From positions 4,660,501 to 4,724,500 of the forward strand of contig NZ_CP023690.1 in NCBI RefSeq assembly GCF_008704795.1: a stretch of DNA of 64,000 nucleotides. Direction: 5' to 3'. Origin of the DNA: Streptomyces spectabilis. GTDB lineage: Bacteria > Actinomycetota > Actinomycetes > Streptomycetales > Streptomycetaceae. Position 1 is the first letter of the stretch. Each line of letters starts with the position of its first letter. Shown piece by piece: positions 1 to 8,587 of this stretch. The notes under the pieces were generated by a model that searched no databases, was not told the origin of the DNA, and worked only from the letters and a program-made list of their open reading frames with translations. The translations under genes and the position numbers were made by a program.

Positions 1-166
1 TGCCGTTGCCCAGCGGGGCGCCGAAGACGTACACGAACATCAGCAGCATCAGGACCGGCAGGACCACGACCGACAGGGTCAGCGACGGATACCGCTGCGC
101 GCGCTTGAGGTTGCGGCGCAGCATCGTCATCGAGTCGCGCAGCGCGTAGCTGGTGGTGGTGCTCAT
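1..166 (-). CDS. ABC-2 type permease, DrrB-like (partial, 3' end outside window)
   Basis: Only the first 55 codons are present; the gene runs off the left edge. The N-terminus is a short basic cytoplasmic stretch rich in Arg/Lys, then a hydrophobic segment from about residue 30 (SLTLSVVVLPVLMLLMFVYV), as in DrrB/ABC-2 permeases of drug exporters. Its ATG (166-164) overlaps the TGA of the upstream ATPase gene as ATGA, so the two are translationally coupled and almost certainly form one exporter. The family pumps hydrophobic compounds out of the cell; the substrate cannot be read from the sequence. Confidence 0.8.
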   Translation of the reverse strand, partial: MSTTTSYALRDSMTMLRRNLKRAQRYPSLTLSVVVLPVLMLLMFVYVFGAPLGNG

Positions 167-1173
167 CGCTGAGCCTCCTTCACGGCGGTGCCCACGGCGG
201 TGCCCACGGCGACGGTCCTGCGGTCCTGGCCGGTCAGGGCGAGGAACACGTCGTCCAGATCTGGGGTGTGCACGGTGAGCGCCTCGGCCTGGATGCCGGA
301 GCCCTCCAGGACGTCGAGGACGGCGCGCAGGACGGGGATGCTGCCGTCGCTGGGGACCTGGAGCGTGAGCTCGTCGTCGTCGCGCGTGACGGTGCTGAGC
401 GCGAGGCGGTCGGTGGCGGCGTTCAGATGGTGGATGTCGTTGAAGCGCAGGCGGATGTGGCCGCCGGGGATGCGGCGTTTGAGCTCCTCGGCCGTGCCCT
501 CGGCGACGATCCTCCCGTCGTCGAGCACCGCTATGCGGTCGGCCAGTTGGTCGGCCTCTTCCAGGTACTGCGTGGTCAGGAAGATGGTGGTGCCGCCCGC
601 GACCAGGTCGCGGATGAGGTCCCACATCGTGCGGCGGCTGCGCGGGTCGAGGCCGGTCGTCGGCTCGTCGAGGAAGATCACGCTCGGGCGGCCGACCAGC
701 GTCATCGCGAGGTCCAGCTTGCGGCGCATGCCGCCGGAGAAGGTGGCGGCGGGCTTCCGCGCGACATCGGCGATCTCGAAGCGCTCCAGGAGTTCGGCGG
801 CCCGGCGCTTGCCCTCGGCCCGGTCCAGGTGCAGCAGGTCCGCGATGAGGAGCATGTTCTCCTCGGCCGTCAGGAGGCCGTCGACCGCCGCGAACTGCCC
901 CGTCACGCCGATGGAGTCGCGGACGGCGTCGGGGTGCCGGTCCAGGTCGTGGCCCGCGATCTCGGCCGTGCCGCCGTCGTGGGAGATCAGGGTGGAGAGG
1001 ATCTGCACGGTGGTGGTCTTGCCCGCACCGTTCGGACCGAGCAGCGCGAAGACCGTGCCGGGCACGACGCTCAGGTCGATCCCGTCGAGCACCACCTTCT
1101 CGCCGTACGCCTTGCGCAGCCCCTGTGCGGCGATCGCCTTCGGCGGTGCGGTCTCACCGGTGGTGGCAGTCAT
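163..1173 (-). CDS. ABC transporter ATP-binding protein, DrrA (daunorubicin resistance) type
   Basis: A 336-residue ATPase that energises the permease encoded next to it. Walker A GPNGAGKT is at 46-53, the signature SGGMRR at about 146-151, Walker B VIFLDEP at about 165-171, and an H-loop region (FLTTQYLEEAD) follows. The C-terminal extension of roughly 100 residues is typical of DrrA. The ATG at 1173 was chosen because AAGGAGG lies 9 nt upstream; the open frame continues upstream but that part overlaps the DUF4097 gene. It lies 22 bp after that gene and overlaps the permease start by 4 nt, so the three form an operon. Confidence 0.9.
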   Translation of the reverse strand: MTATTGETAPPKAIAAQGLRKAYGEKVVLDGIDLSVVPGTVFALLGPNGAGKTTTVQILSTLISHDGGTAEIAGHDLDRHPDAVRDSIGVTGQFAAVDGLLTAEENMLLIADLLHLDRAEGKRRAAELLERFEIADVARKPAATFSGGMRRKLDLAMTLVGRPSVIFLDEPTTGLDPRSRRTMWDLIRDLVAGGTTIFLTTQYLEEADQLADRIAVLDDGRIVAEGTAEELKRRIPGGHIRLRFNDIHHLNAATDRLALSTVTRDDDELTLQVPSDGSIPVLRAVLDVLEGSGIQAEALTVHTPDLDDVFLALTGQDRRTVAVGTAVGTAVKEAQR

Positions 1174-1195
1174 CGTGCCGCCTCCTTGCTTCGTG

Positions 1196-2038
1196 TCAGA
1201 CGGAGGCGGCGCGGACCACGATGTCGCCGTAGCCGGTGCGGGCCGAGATCTCGACGGTCTCGGCGCCCGGCGCGGGGCCCGCGGCGGAGCCGAGCGCGTT
1301 GCGGACCGCGCCGAACTGGGAGTTGGCCTCCAGCCAGGCGACGCTGGAGTCGCGGATGCCGACCTCGAGGTCGCCGATGGCGGCCTCCATGGTGACCCGG
1401 CCGCGGGCCACGTCGCCGAGCTTGATGCTGCCGTTGTCCGCCTTGGCGTCGACGGCGGCGTGCGCGATGCCCACGTAGATGTTGCCGTTGGCGGTGGTGG
1501 CGCGCAGGTCGCCGGTGATCTCACCGATGCTGGTGTCGTTCTTGTGGTTCCTGACGGTGGCGGTGCCGGTGATGTCGCCGAGGTCGACCTGTCCTGCCGC
1601 CTCGACCACGACGTCGCCGGTGGCGCGCTGCAGGCGGACCGCGCCGAAGCCCGTCTTGAGGTAGGCCGCGCCGGTCTCCGCGACGTGGATGTCACCGGCG
1701 GACGACTCGAAGCGGCAGTCCCCGAGGCGGCCCTGGGTCCAGAAGGCCCCGGCGGCGGTGACGCCCCGGACGTCGGACCCGGACGGGAGCTCCACGGCGA
1801 CCTCCACCGAGCCGCTCTTGCCGAACACGGACCGCTGCTTGGGGCCCTTGACGACGAGGCGCCCGTCGACGCAGGAGATCTCGACCTGCTCGGCGGCCTT
1901 GACGTCGGCGCTCTCGCGGTCGTCGGTCGGCGTCACCGTGACGACGGTGTCCAGACGCTTGGTGGCGGTGAAGCGGGCGGTGCCCATGTCGAACTCGACG
2001 AGGGCGGAGAGCGGTTCGGGGGTGTCGAAGGTAGGCAT
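1196..2038 (-). CDS. DUF4097 beta-helix-like repeat protein
   Basis: 280 residues, no signal peptide or membrane segment. The protein is built of short repeated beta-strand units with G-D-(I/V) turns (GDIHV, GDVVVEAAG, GDITGTATV, GEITGDLRATTANGNIYVG), the hallmark of the DUF4097/YvlB-like family, predicted to fold as a right-handed beta solenoid. Molecular role is unknown. In Streptomyces this family commonly sits in front of DrrAB-like exporters, as here, which suggests an accessory or sensing role for the exporter. The start has a weak AGGAC ribosome site. A HicB-like antitoxin, which I recall preceding the family in related genomes, is absent from the 271 bp upstream. Confidence 0.8.
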   Translation of the reverse strand: MPTFDTPEPLSALVEFDMGTARFTATKRLDTVVTVTPTDDRESADVKAAEQVEISCVDGRLVVKGPKQRSVFGKSGSVEVAVELPSGSDVRGVTAAGAFWTQGRLGDCRFESSAGDIHVAETGAAYLKTGFGAVRLQRATGDVVVEAAGQVDLGDITGTATVRNHKNDTSIGEITGDLRATTANGNIYVGIAHAAVDAKADNGSIKLGDVARGRVTMEAAIGDLEVGIRDSSVAWLEANSQFGAVRNALGSAAGPAPGAETVEISARTGYGDIVVRAASV

Positions 2039-2114
2039 GGCCGTCCTGTTCCGATCGATGGGTCCGGCCGCCGGTCGGCGAGCGGAGGTCCTGCGAACTT
2101 CCGTGACGCCAGCA

Positions 2115-2165
2115 TGGCATCACAATGGCGCCAATGCAAGCCTCCTTGGCGCAAGCGTGGTGCCA
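2115..2165. promoter_or_regulatory. TGGC/GCCA dyad cluster upstream of the DUF4097-ABC operon
   Basis: Two imperfect 19-bp dyads, TGGCAT-N7-GCGCCA (2115-2133) and TGGCGC-N7-GTGCCA (2147-2165), start 32 bp apart. Read differently, TGGCGC recurs 21 bp apart (2126 and 2147). Either spacing is close to whole helical turns, as expected of paired operator half-sites. A further 10-bp direct repeat GTGCGCCACG occurs at 2259-2268 and 2290-2299. The stretch 2039-2309 has no convincing gene, so these sites are the likely control region of the DUF4097-exporter operon. The binding protein is unknown. Confidence 0.4.
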
Positions 2166-2309
2166 CTGGGCGTAATCCACGCCGCACAGCGCGTGCGCCC
2201 GCACCCCCGAACACCCACTGACCTGGAGATATACCTACGCAGATACGCCGGAAGCAGGGTGCGCCACGCGTGCCACGCAGGCACCGCCTGTGCGCCACGG
2301 AGGTGCCGG

Positions 2310-3230
2310 TCAGGGCAGCAGAGAGCCACGGTCGGCCGCCTCGCGGAGCGCGTGCCGGGCGGCCCGTACCGCGGGGCGACCACCACCGCCGCGGCGTACG
2401 ACGGTGAAGATGCGGCGCGCGCCGAGCCCCGGCGGCAGGTCCCGCAGCGCGACCGTCGGCGTGGCGGGCGCCGCCGAGAAGGGGCCCGCGCCCCACACCA
2501 GGTCCGGCAGGAACGCGGCGGCGAGCCCCCGCTCGGCCAGGCGCAGATGGACGAGCAGGTCGGCGGACTCGTACCGCACGTCCGGTTCGAACCCGGCCTC
2601 GCGGCACACCGTCGTCGCCCAGCGCCGCGCGGCCGTGCCCTCGGGCTCCATGACCCAGGGACGCTCCGCGAGGGACCGCGGGTCCTGGTCGTCGACCGGG
2701 CCTGGCACGGCGAGCCGCAGCGGGTCCCGGCACAGCTCCTCCCGTTCGAGGACGTCGGAGCGCGGCCCCGCGCCGCCCGGGTACTCCTCCGCGACGACCA
2801 GGTCGAAGTCCCGGGCGAGCAGGGCCGGGAGAGCCGCCTCCGGCTCCAGCTGCGTGACGTGCACGCGCAGCCGCGGATGGGCCGCGCGCAGCGCGGCGAG
2901 GGCGGCCGGGACGAGCGCGAGGGCCGCGGTCTGGAAGGCGGCGACACGCAGGGTGCCGGTGAGTTCGGCGAGCGAGGCGGCGATGTCGGCCTCGGCCCGC
3001 TCCATGCGCTCCAGGAGCGCCTCGGTGTGGGCGACGAGGATCTCGGCCTGCGCGGTGAGCCGCACCCGCCGCCCGACCGGTTCGAGGAGCGGCACACCCA
3101 CCTCCGCCTCCAGCTGGGCGAGCTGCTGGGAGACGGACGAGGGGCTGTACGAGAGTGCGGCGGCGACCGCGGCGAGGGTGCCGCGGTGCTTCAGCTCGCG
3201 CAGCAGACGCAGTCGGCGGAGGTCGTACAC
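2310..3230 (-). CDS. LysR-family transcriptional regulator
   Basis: 306 residues from a GTG at 3230. The N-terminal winged helix (about 1-60: YDLRRLRLLRELKHRGTLAAVAAALSYSPSSVSQQLAQLE) is typical LysR, followed by an effector domain of about 200 residues (LRVAAFQTAALALVPAALAAL). Such proteins usually control the divergent gene, here the ammonia-lyase at 3324, through the 93-bp shared intergenic region, in response to a metabolite of that pathway. The open frame extends far upstream through the opposite gene, but homology begins at VYDLRRL, so the extension is discarded. Confidence 0.9.
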   Translation of the reverse strand: MYDLRRLRLLRELKHRGTLAAVAAALSYSPSSVSQQLAQLEAEVGVPLLEPVGRRVRLTAQAEILVAHTEALLERMERAEADIAASLAELTGTLRVAAFQTAALALVPAALAALRAAHPRLRVHVTQLEPEAALPALLARDFDLVVAEEYPGGAGPRSDVLEREELCRDPLRLAVPGPVDDQDPRSLAERPWVMEPEGTAARRWATTVCREAGFEPDVRYESADLLVHLRLAERGLAAAFLPDLVWGAGPFSAAPATPTVALRDLPPGLGARRIFTVVRRGGGGRPAVRAARHALREAADRGSLLP

Positions 3231-3323
3231 GTGCGGCCGCTCCAACCCTTCGGGATTCCCGACGAATATAGGTCGGAAAGATCCGCTGGACCGAAAGATC
3301 GGGTCGGCAGCAGGGTGGGGCAC

Positions 3324-4415
3324 ATGACCGAGACCTCCGCCTCCTCCCGTACGACGCCGTGGTTCGCGCACCCCGAAGCCCGCGCCTGGACCTGTGCGCC
3401 CGCCCCGGACGGCGTCCGCGCCTTCCACGCGTCGCTGCCCGGCTACGCGCCCACGCCGCTGACGGAACTGCCGTCCCTGGCAGCCGAGTTGGGTGTGGGC
3501 CGGGTCTTCGTGAAGGACGAGTCGGCGCGGCTCGGGCTGCCGGCGTTCAAGGTGCTCGGCACGTCCTGGGCCGTGCACCGGCTGCTCGCGGGCCGCCCGG
3601 CCGGGGAGCGCGTGGAGTTCGTGACCGCGACCGACGGCAACCACGGCCGCGCGGTGGCCCGCGAGGCGCGGCGCCTCGGCCACGGCGCCCACGTCTTCGT
3701 CTCGCAGGGCGTCCACCCCGGCGCGGCCGCCGCCATCGAGGGCGAGGGGGCGCGCGTCACCCGGGTCGACGGGGACTACGACCGGGCGGTGCGCGAGGCC
3801 GCCGCGACGGCGCGCGGCACCGCGCACGCGGTGCTCGTCCAGGACACGGCCTGGCCCGGCTACGAGGAGGTGCCCGCGCTGATCGTGCAGGGGTACGCCA
3901 CGCTGTTCGCCGAGGTCGACGAGCAGCTCGCGGCCGCCGGGGCGGGGGCGCCCGGCCTGGTCGCGGTGCCCGTCGGCGTGGGCTCCCTCGCGCAGGCCGC
4001 CGTCACGCACTACCGCGGCCGCCCGGCCCCCGGCACCGGCACCGCGCTGCTCGCCGTCGAGCCGACCGCGGCGGCGCCCGCCCTGGCCAGCCTCGTCCGC
4101 GGCGAGCCCGTCACCGTGCCCACCCGCACCACGGCCATGGCGGGCCTGAACTGCGGCACCGTCTCCAGCCTCGCCTGGCCCCACCTCCGCGACGGCCTCG
4201 ACGCGGCCACGGCCGTGCCGGACGCGGCGGCCGCGGCGGCACTGCGCGACCTGACCGCGCTCGGGGTCACGCCCGGCCCCTGCGGCGCCGCCGCCCTCGC
4301 GGGCGCCCGGGCCGCCCTCACCGGGCCCGGACGCCGGGCCGCGCTCGGGGTCACGCCGACCACGACGGTGGTGCTTCTCAGCACGGAGGGCCGGGAGGCC
4401 AACCCGCACGGCTGA
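3324..4415 (+). CDS. PLP-dependent ammonia-lyase, diaminopropionate ammonia-lyase type
   Basis: 363-residue fold-type II PLP enzyme. The Schiff-base lysine lies in PAFKVLG (K76), as in the (N/P)AFKxLG motif of diaminopropionate ammonia-lyases. ATDGNHGRAVA (about residues 93-103) matches the substrate/cofactor loop, and GVGSLAQ the glycine-rich phosphate-binding loop. The family converts 2,3-diaminopropionate to pyruvate and ammonia in the cytoplasm; related threonine/serine dehydratases are the alternative. It is a little shorter than the enteric enzyme (about 400). Divergent from the LysR gene, its likely regulator. The ATG at 3324 has only a weak GGTGGGG upstream. Confidence 0.8.
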   Translation: MTETSASSRTTPWFAHPEARAWTCAPAPDGVRAFHASLPGYAPTPLTELPSLAAELGVGRVFVKDESARLGLPAFKVLGTSWAVHRLLAGRPAGERVEFVTATDGNHGRAVAREARRLGHGAHVFVSQGVHPGAAAAIEGEGARVTRVDGDYDRAVREAAATARGTAHAVLVQDTAWPGYEEVPALIVQGYATLFAEVDEQLAAAGAGAPGLVAVPVGVGSLAQAAVTHYRGRPAPGTGTALLAVEPTAAAPALASLVRGEPVTVPTRTTAMAGLNCGTVSSLAWPHLRDGLDAATAVPDAAAAAALRDLTALGVTPGPCGAAALAGARAALTGPGRRAALGVTPTTTVVLLSTEGREANPHG

Positions 4416-4438
4416 GGCCCCTCCCCCACCCGCGCGGC

Positions 4439-5140
4439 TCACTCCTCGAGCAGCCGCCCCGCCAGCCTCTCGAGCCGGGCGTGCCACGCCGCCCGTGCCG
4501 CGGCCGGGTCCCCGGCACCGCGGTGGGTCAGCACGAGCCGGGCGCCGTACTCCGTGCCCCGGCCGAGGCGGATGCTCACCTCGCCGCCCCCGGCCACCTC
4601 GTACGTCACCGTCTCCGGCGCCCGGACCTCCGTGACCTCCCCGGCCAGGACGCCGTCCGCGACGATTCCCTCCGGTGCCTCGGAGCCCTTCAGGACCTCG
4701 TCGCCCTCGGTGAGCGCGGCCCAGACGGCGTCGGCGGGCCGCACCAGCTGGCGCTCGAAGCGGACGGTGCCGTCGGCCGTGACCTCGCCGCCGCCGAGGT
4801 CGAACTGCTCCAGGTACGCCTCGTGCAGCTCGCCCGTGTCGAGGACGCGGGCCGGCTCGGCGACGCCGTCCAGGTGCTCGCCGAGCGCGCTGACGCACAG
4901 GTGCCACCCGGCGGCGAAGCTGGGGGCGGCGAACCGGTCGTCGAAGGTGTGCGTGAGCGTGAGCAGCGAACCACCGGCCTCCGGGGCCACGCGCACCTCC
5001 GCCGGGAGCCGGTCCTTCAGGTGCCCGGGTCGGGTGAGGGCCGCCCGGACCTCCTCGGGCGGGTGGCCGATGCGGCGCTCCATCCGCAGCACGCTCCGCC
5101 CGTCGGGGGCCGTGGTCAGGGTGTCGGCACGGGGGCTCAT
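4439..5140 (-). CDS. SRPBCC (START/Bet v1-like) domain protein, possibly two tandem domains
   Basis: 233 residues. The first half reads like an AHSA1/SRPBCC domain (RSVLRMERRIGHPPEEVRAALTRPGHLKDRLP, then GGSLLTLTHTF and AAGWHLCVSALGEHL). The second half restarts with a similar opening (GTVRFERQLVRPADAVWAALTEGDEV), so the protein looks like two SRPBCC units, the second one degenerate. The fold binds hydrophobic ligands; no specific ligand can be named. ATG at 5140 is preceded by GGAGG about 10 nt upstream. It converges with the ammonia-lyase with 23 bp between stops. Confidence 0.75.
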   Translation of the reverse strand: MSPRADTLTTAPDGRSVLRMERRIGHPPEEVRAALTRPGHLKDRLPAEVRVAPEAGGSLLTLTHTFDDRFAAPSFAAGWHLCVSALGEHLDGVAEPARVLDTGELHEAYLEQFDLGGGEVTADGTVRFERQLVRPADAVWAALTEGDEVLKGSEAPEGIVADGVLAGEVTEVRAPETVTYEVAGGGEVSIRLGRGTEYGARLVLTHRGAGDPAAARAAWHARLERLAGRLLEE

Positions 5141-5212
5141 GACGGTACGTCCTCCATCGCGGGGCCGAGGGCGGAGCAGGACGACTTCATGTCCCGCGGT
5201 AAATAGAACCAT

Positions 5213-7306
5213 CTATCCAATGCCCGAACAGGAAGGGACACCCCGGCCCACCCCGGCCCGCCCCGGCTTCCACGCCCACGGCAGCTCCCTGCTGTGCACC
5301 ACCGCGAGGCTCGACACCGCCCGTGTCAGGACCACGTACAGCCGGTGCGGTCCGCGCTCCTCCGCCTCCGCGATCGCGGCCGGTTCGACCGCCACCACGT
5401 GGTCGTACTCCAGGCCCTTGGCCATCGACGCGGGGACGACCGTGACGCGCGCGCCCAGCTCGTCCGGGCCCGCCGCCCCGATGCCCGCCCCGGCGAGCGC
5501 GGCGCGCAGCGCCTCCGTGGCGGCGTCGGCCGCGATGACGCCGATGGAGCCCTCGCGGGCGAGGGCTTCCCGCACCGCCGCCACGGCCCCGGCCACCGCG
5601 TCCGGCACCCGCAGGACCGCGAGGTCGCCGTCCCGGCGCAGGGAGCGCGCGGGCGGCACGTCGACGTCGAGCCCGGCGAGCAGGTCGTTGGCCAGCGTGA
5701 CGATGGCCCGCGGGACGCGGAAGCCGGTGGTGAGCGGGGTGACCGCCGCGTCCGGCTTGCCGAGGTGGGCGAGGAGCGCGGGCCAGGCGCGGGCGGCCCA
5801 CGGCGTGGTGCCCTGCGCGAGGTCGCCGAGGACGGTGACGGAGCCGAAGCCGACGCGGCGCGCGATCGCGCGGCACTCCATCGGCGAGAGGTCCTGCGCC
5901 TCGTCGACCACGATGTGGCCGTAGCCCTCGGGCCGCTCCATGAGGCCCGCGAGCTCGTCGAGGAGGACGAGGTCGGCGGCCGACCACTTCGCGGACTTGT
6001 ACGAGCGCGGGGGCCGGGCCCACACGATCGCCCGCTGCTCCTCGGGCGCGAGGAGGCCGTCGGCGGCCCGCGCCAGCGCGTCCGCGTCGCCCAGGAGCGC
6101 GCAGAGGACCTCCTCGGGGCGAGCCTTGGGCCAGACCGCGTCGACGAAGGCGGAGACGGGCCGCGCCCGGGAGACCTTCTGCACCCAGGTGTTGCTCATC
6201 GGGCCCGCGCGCCGCTCGGCCTGGTCCTGGACGTGGCGGACGGCGCGGCTGCGGACGCGCTCGCGGCCGGTGTCGTAGGGCGGCTCCTCCGCGCGGACGT
6301 CGGCGACGATCCGTTCGAGGTCGGCGGCGGGGACCCGCCAGCGGTACGAGCCGTCCGGCAGCGCGAGGTCGGCCGCGACGGGCGTGACGCGCGCGTAGAG
6401 GGCGCGGCGCAGGACCTCCGCCATCCGGGGGTCGTGCTTGACGACCGCGGCCCGCTCGTCGTCGTACGCCGTGACGGGCTGCCGGGCGATCTCGTCCTGG
6501 ACGGTGGACTGGCGCACCCCGGTCTCGCCGAGCGAGGGCAAGACCTCGGCGATGTACCGCAGAAAGGTGCGGTTGGGGCCGAGGATCAGCAGGCCGGAGC
6601 GGCGGACGCGCTGCGGGTGGGTGTAGAGGAGGTAGGCCGCGCGGTGCAGGCCGACGGCGGTCTTGCCGGTGCCGGGGGCGCCCTGCACGCACACGGACGT
6701 GGTGAGCGCGGCCCGGACGAGGTCGTCCTGCTCGGGCTGGATGGTGGCGGCGATGTCGCGCATCGGGCCGACGCGGGGCCGCTCGATCTCCCCGGCGACG
6801 ATGCGGCTCGGCGCCGCGGCCTCGCCGGAGCCGGACGTCAGGTGCTCGTCCTCGAGTCCGGTGAGGTCGGCGGATTCGCCCTTGCTGCCGGGTGCCCAGC
6901 CGAAGCGGCGGCGGACCGCGACGCCCTGCGGGTCGCGGGCGCCCGCCTGGTAGAAGGCGCGCGACACGGGTGCCCGCCAGTCGACGACCAGCGGCGGCGC
7001 GGCCGGGTCCTCGGTGATGCGCAGCCGTCCGATGTGGTAGCGCTGGCCGCGGTGGTCGCCCGCCTCGGCCGCCTCGGGGTCGAAGTCGAGCCGTCCGAAG
7101 TACAGGGGCGCCTGCGGGAGTTCGCGCATCTCCTTGGCCTTGCCGCGCAGCCGGCGTCCGAGCACTTCGGCGTCGGCGCCGGACGCGGAGGCGTGCTCGC
7201 CGGTGATCACCTGCTCCTGGGCCCCGTCCACCATCGCGGCGAGGGCGGCGCGGCAGGTGTCGTGGTAGCCGCGCTCCCGTACGAGCTCTTCGTCGAGTGG
7301 TGTCAT
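5213..7306 (-). CDS. HelD-like superfamily I helicase (RNA polymerase recycling factor)
   Basis: 697 residues. Walker A GAPGTGKT is at 209-216, the helicase motif II DEAQDLSP at 468-475, and GDLAQGT follows as motif III. The N-terminal 200 residues (GRLDF, HIGRLRI, VVDWRAPVSRAFYQA) are the HelD-specific region that enters the RNA polymerase channels. Known HelD proteins remove stalled RNA polymerase from DNA and in actinomycetes some (HelR) give rifamycin tolerance; which subgroup this is cannot be told by eye. The ATG at 7306 was chosen because a TACGCT -10 box lies 7 nt upstream, suggesting a leaderless message. Divergent from a TetR gene. Confidence 0.85.
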   Translation of the reverse strand: MTPLDEELVRERGYHDTCRAALAAMVDGAQEQVITGEHASASGADAEVLGRRLRGKAKEMRELPQAPLYFGRLDFDPEAAEAGDHRGQRYHIGRLRITEDPAAPPLVVDWRAPVSRAFYQAGARDPQGVAVRRRFGWAPGSKGESADLTGLEDEHLTSGSGEAAAPSRIVAGEIERPRVGPMRDIAATIQPEQDDLVRAALTTSVCVQGAPGTGKTAVGLHRAAYLLYTHPQRVRRSGLLILGPNRTFLRYIAEVLPSLGETGVRQSTVQDEIARQPVTAYDDERAAVVKHDPRMAEVLRRALYARVTPVAADLALPDGSYRWRVPAADLERIVADVRAEEPPYDTGRERVRSRAVRHVQDQAERRAGPMSNTWVQKVSRARPVSAFVDAVWPKARPEEVLCALLGDADALARAADGLLAPEEQRAIVWARPPRSYKSAKWSAADLVLLDELAGLMERPEGYGHIVVDEAQDLSPMECRAIARRVGFGSVTVLGDLAQGTTPWAARAWPALLAHLGKPDAAVTPLTTGFRVPRAIVTLANDLLAGLDVDVPPARSLRRDGDLAVLRVPDAVAGAVAAVREALAREGSIGVIAADAATEALRAALAGAGIGAAGPDELGARVTVVPASMAKGLEYDHVVAVEPAAIAEAEERGPHRLYVVLTRAVSSLAVVHSRELPWAWKPGRAGVGRGVPSCSGIG

Positions 7307-7379
7307 GCCGACGAGCGTAGCAAAAAACGTTACTCGGTTACATTTATTACTGAGGCTCATGCTGCGCTACGCTGGTGCC
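7307..7379. promoter_or_regulatory. Divergent promoter region with 22-bp dyad between the HelD-like and TetR genes
   Basis: This 73-bp region is markedly A+T-rich for the genome. Both sides carry the same -10 sequence TACGCT (7319-7314 for the helicase, 7368-7373 for tetR), each 6-7 nt from the start codon. Between them lies an imperfect inverted repeat CTCGGTTAC-N4-ATTACTGAG (7333-7354), the size and shape of a TetR operator. It sits where the -35 regions of both promoters would be, so one bound TetR dimer could silence both genes. Confidence 0.6.
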
Positions 7380-8015
7380 ATGACCGGTACGACGGGCCTG
7401 CGGCAGCTCAAGAAGCGGCGCACGCGGCAGACGATCTCCGACACGGCGGTCGCGCTCTTCCTGGAGCGCGGCTTCGACAAGGTGTCGGTCGCGGAGGTGG
7501 CGGCCGCGGCGGAGGTCTCCAAACCGACGCTCTTCCGGTACTTCCCGGCCAAGGAGGACCTGGTCCTGCACCGGTTCGCCGACCACGAGGACGAGGCGGC
7601 GCGCGTGGTCACGGGCCGCGGCGCCCGCTCCCCGCTGACGGCGCTGCGCGACCACTTCCGGGCCGGACTCGACCGGCACGACCCGGTGACCGGCCTCAGC
7701 GACGACCCCCACGTGCTCGCCTTCCACCGGCTGCTCTACGGCACCCCGTCGCTGGTCGGCCGCCTGTACGCGTACCAGGAGCGGGCCGAGCGCGCCCTCG
7801 CGCACGCGCTCGACGACGCGGCGGGGCCCGGCGAGCCCTCCCTCGAAGCCCGCCTGGCCGCCGCCCAGATCCTGGCCGTGCAGCGAGTGCTCGCCCTGGA
7901 GAACTGGCGCCGCATCGCCGCGGGCGAGCCCGCGGCCGCCCTCCGCGCGGACGCGACGGCGGCCGCGAACGCGGCCTTCGAGCAGCTGCGTTCGGGCCTC
8001 AGGCGGTACGCGTAG
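7380..8015 (+). CDS. TetR-family transcriptional regulator
   Basis: 211 residues. The N-terminal HTH (about 10-55) is canonical: TISDTAVALFLERGFDKVSVAEVAAAAEVSKPTLFRYFPAKEDLV. The C-terminal ligand/dimer domain is all helical and fits the MftR-like C-terminal type. It probably represses itself and the divergent HelD-like gene through the 22-bp dyad at 7333-7354. The ATG (7380) falls just where a transcript from the TACGCT -10 box would start, so the mRNA is probably leaderless. Its last 17 bp overlap the tail of the convergent gene at 7999. Confidence 0.9.
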   Translation: MTGTTGLRQLKKRRTRQTISDTAVALFLERGFDKVSVAEVAAAAEVSKPTLFRYFPAKEDLVLHRFADHEDEAARVVTGRGARSPLTALRDHFRAGLDRHDPVTGLSDDPHVLAFHRLLYGTPSLVGRLYAYQERAERALAHALDDAAGPGEPSLEARLAAAQILAVQRVLALENWRRIAAGEPAAALRADATAAANAAFEQLRSGLRRYA

Positions 8016-8586
8016 GAAGCGGGCGGGCCAGGCCCCAGAGGGTGTCGAAGAGCAGGCCCCGGAGCCGGATCCGCTCACGGGCGACGGCGCCCGCGCCGGC
8101 GTGCCAGCGCGTCGGATCGCCGCCCCCGTCGACGAGCTGCTCCCGCCCGATCAGACAGAAGCCGGGGAACGGCGTGAGGTGCAGGGCGCGGAACTCCCCG
8201 TCGAGCCGGGCCTGTTCGCTCCGCGCGAGGGCGCGCCGCAGCGCCGCGACGTCCCGCGCGTGCCCGAGCACGCGGCGCAGCAGCGCCCGCCGCGCAGCCG
8301 CGTCGTCCTCGGCGCCCTCTCCCCCGCCGCCGCTCCGGCCCGGCAGGGGCACAGGGCGGGTGAAGTCCGGCACGATGACCCGCAGCGTGACGTGCGGCCG
8401 CGCCGTCAGCTCCGGCCTGCCCAGGCAGCACACCAGCGCCCGCACCACGTCCTCGCCGGTGAACGCGACGGCGTCGATACGGGTGTCCTGGTCGAGGGCC
8501 ACGTCGAGGCAGTGCTCGAGCACGGCCGCGGCCCCTGCCGCTGTCGACGCGTACTGCCGCCCCGACGGCCGCAGTGATTCCTTCAC
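7999..8586 (-). CDS. Stand-alone copy of the effector domain found in the two nearby winged-helix regulators
   Basis: 195 residues with a GTG start 1 bp after the kinase stop codon, so it is the last gene of that operon. I know no named family, but its blocks line up in order with the C-terminal domain of the regulators at 10605 and 11836: RIDAVAFTGEDVVRAL with RVDAVSFTAETLMNAL, VTLRVIVPD with IDVRILLPS, LLRRVLGHARDVAALRR with HRRWLAQRNAQGQVLRH, EFRALHLTPFPGFCLIG with TFRALPFTSPVKLYVLN, FDTLWGL with FDALWET. It lacks any DNA-binding domain and the kinase motifs. A ligand-binding or partner-sequestering role is inference. Confidence 0.6.
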   Translation of the reverse strand: MKESLRPSGRQYASTAAGAAAVLEHCLDVALDQDTRIDAVAFTGEDVVRALVCCLGRPELTARPHVTLRVIVPDFTRPVPLPGRSGGGGEGAEDDAAARRALLRRVLGHARDVAALRRALARSEQARLDGEFRALHLTPFPGFCLIGREQLVDGGGDPTRWHAGAGAVARERIRLRGLLFDTLWGLARPLPTRTA

Positions 8587-8587
8587 G

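Noticed and set aside
1174..1695. In-frame upstream extension of the DrrA-like ATPase
   Set aside because: It overlaps the DUF4097 gene in another frame and has Ser/Pro/Arg-rich shadow composition; the ATG at 1173 has a proper ribosome site.
188..2221. Long plus-strand ORF opposite the ABC/DUF4097 operon
   Set aside because: Antisense shadow of real genes, typical of very high G+C DNA; no family signature. The same holds for the long ORF at 5294-8608 and many others.
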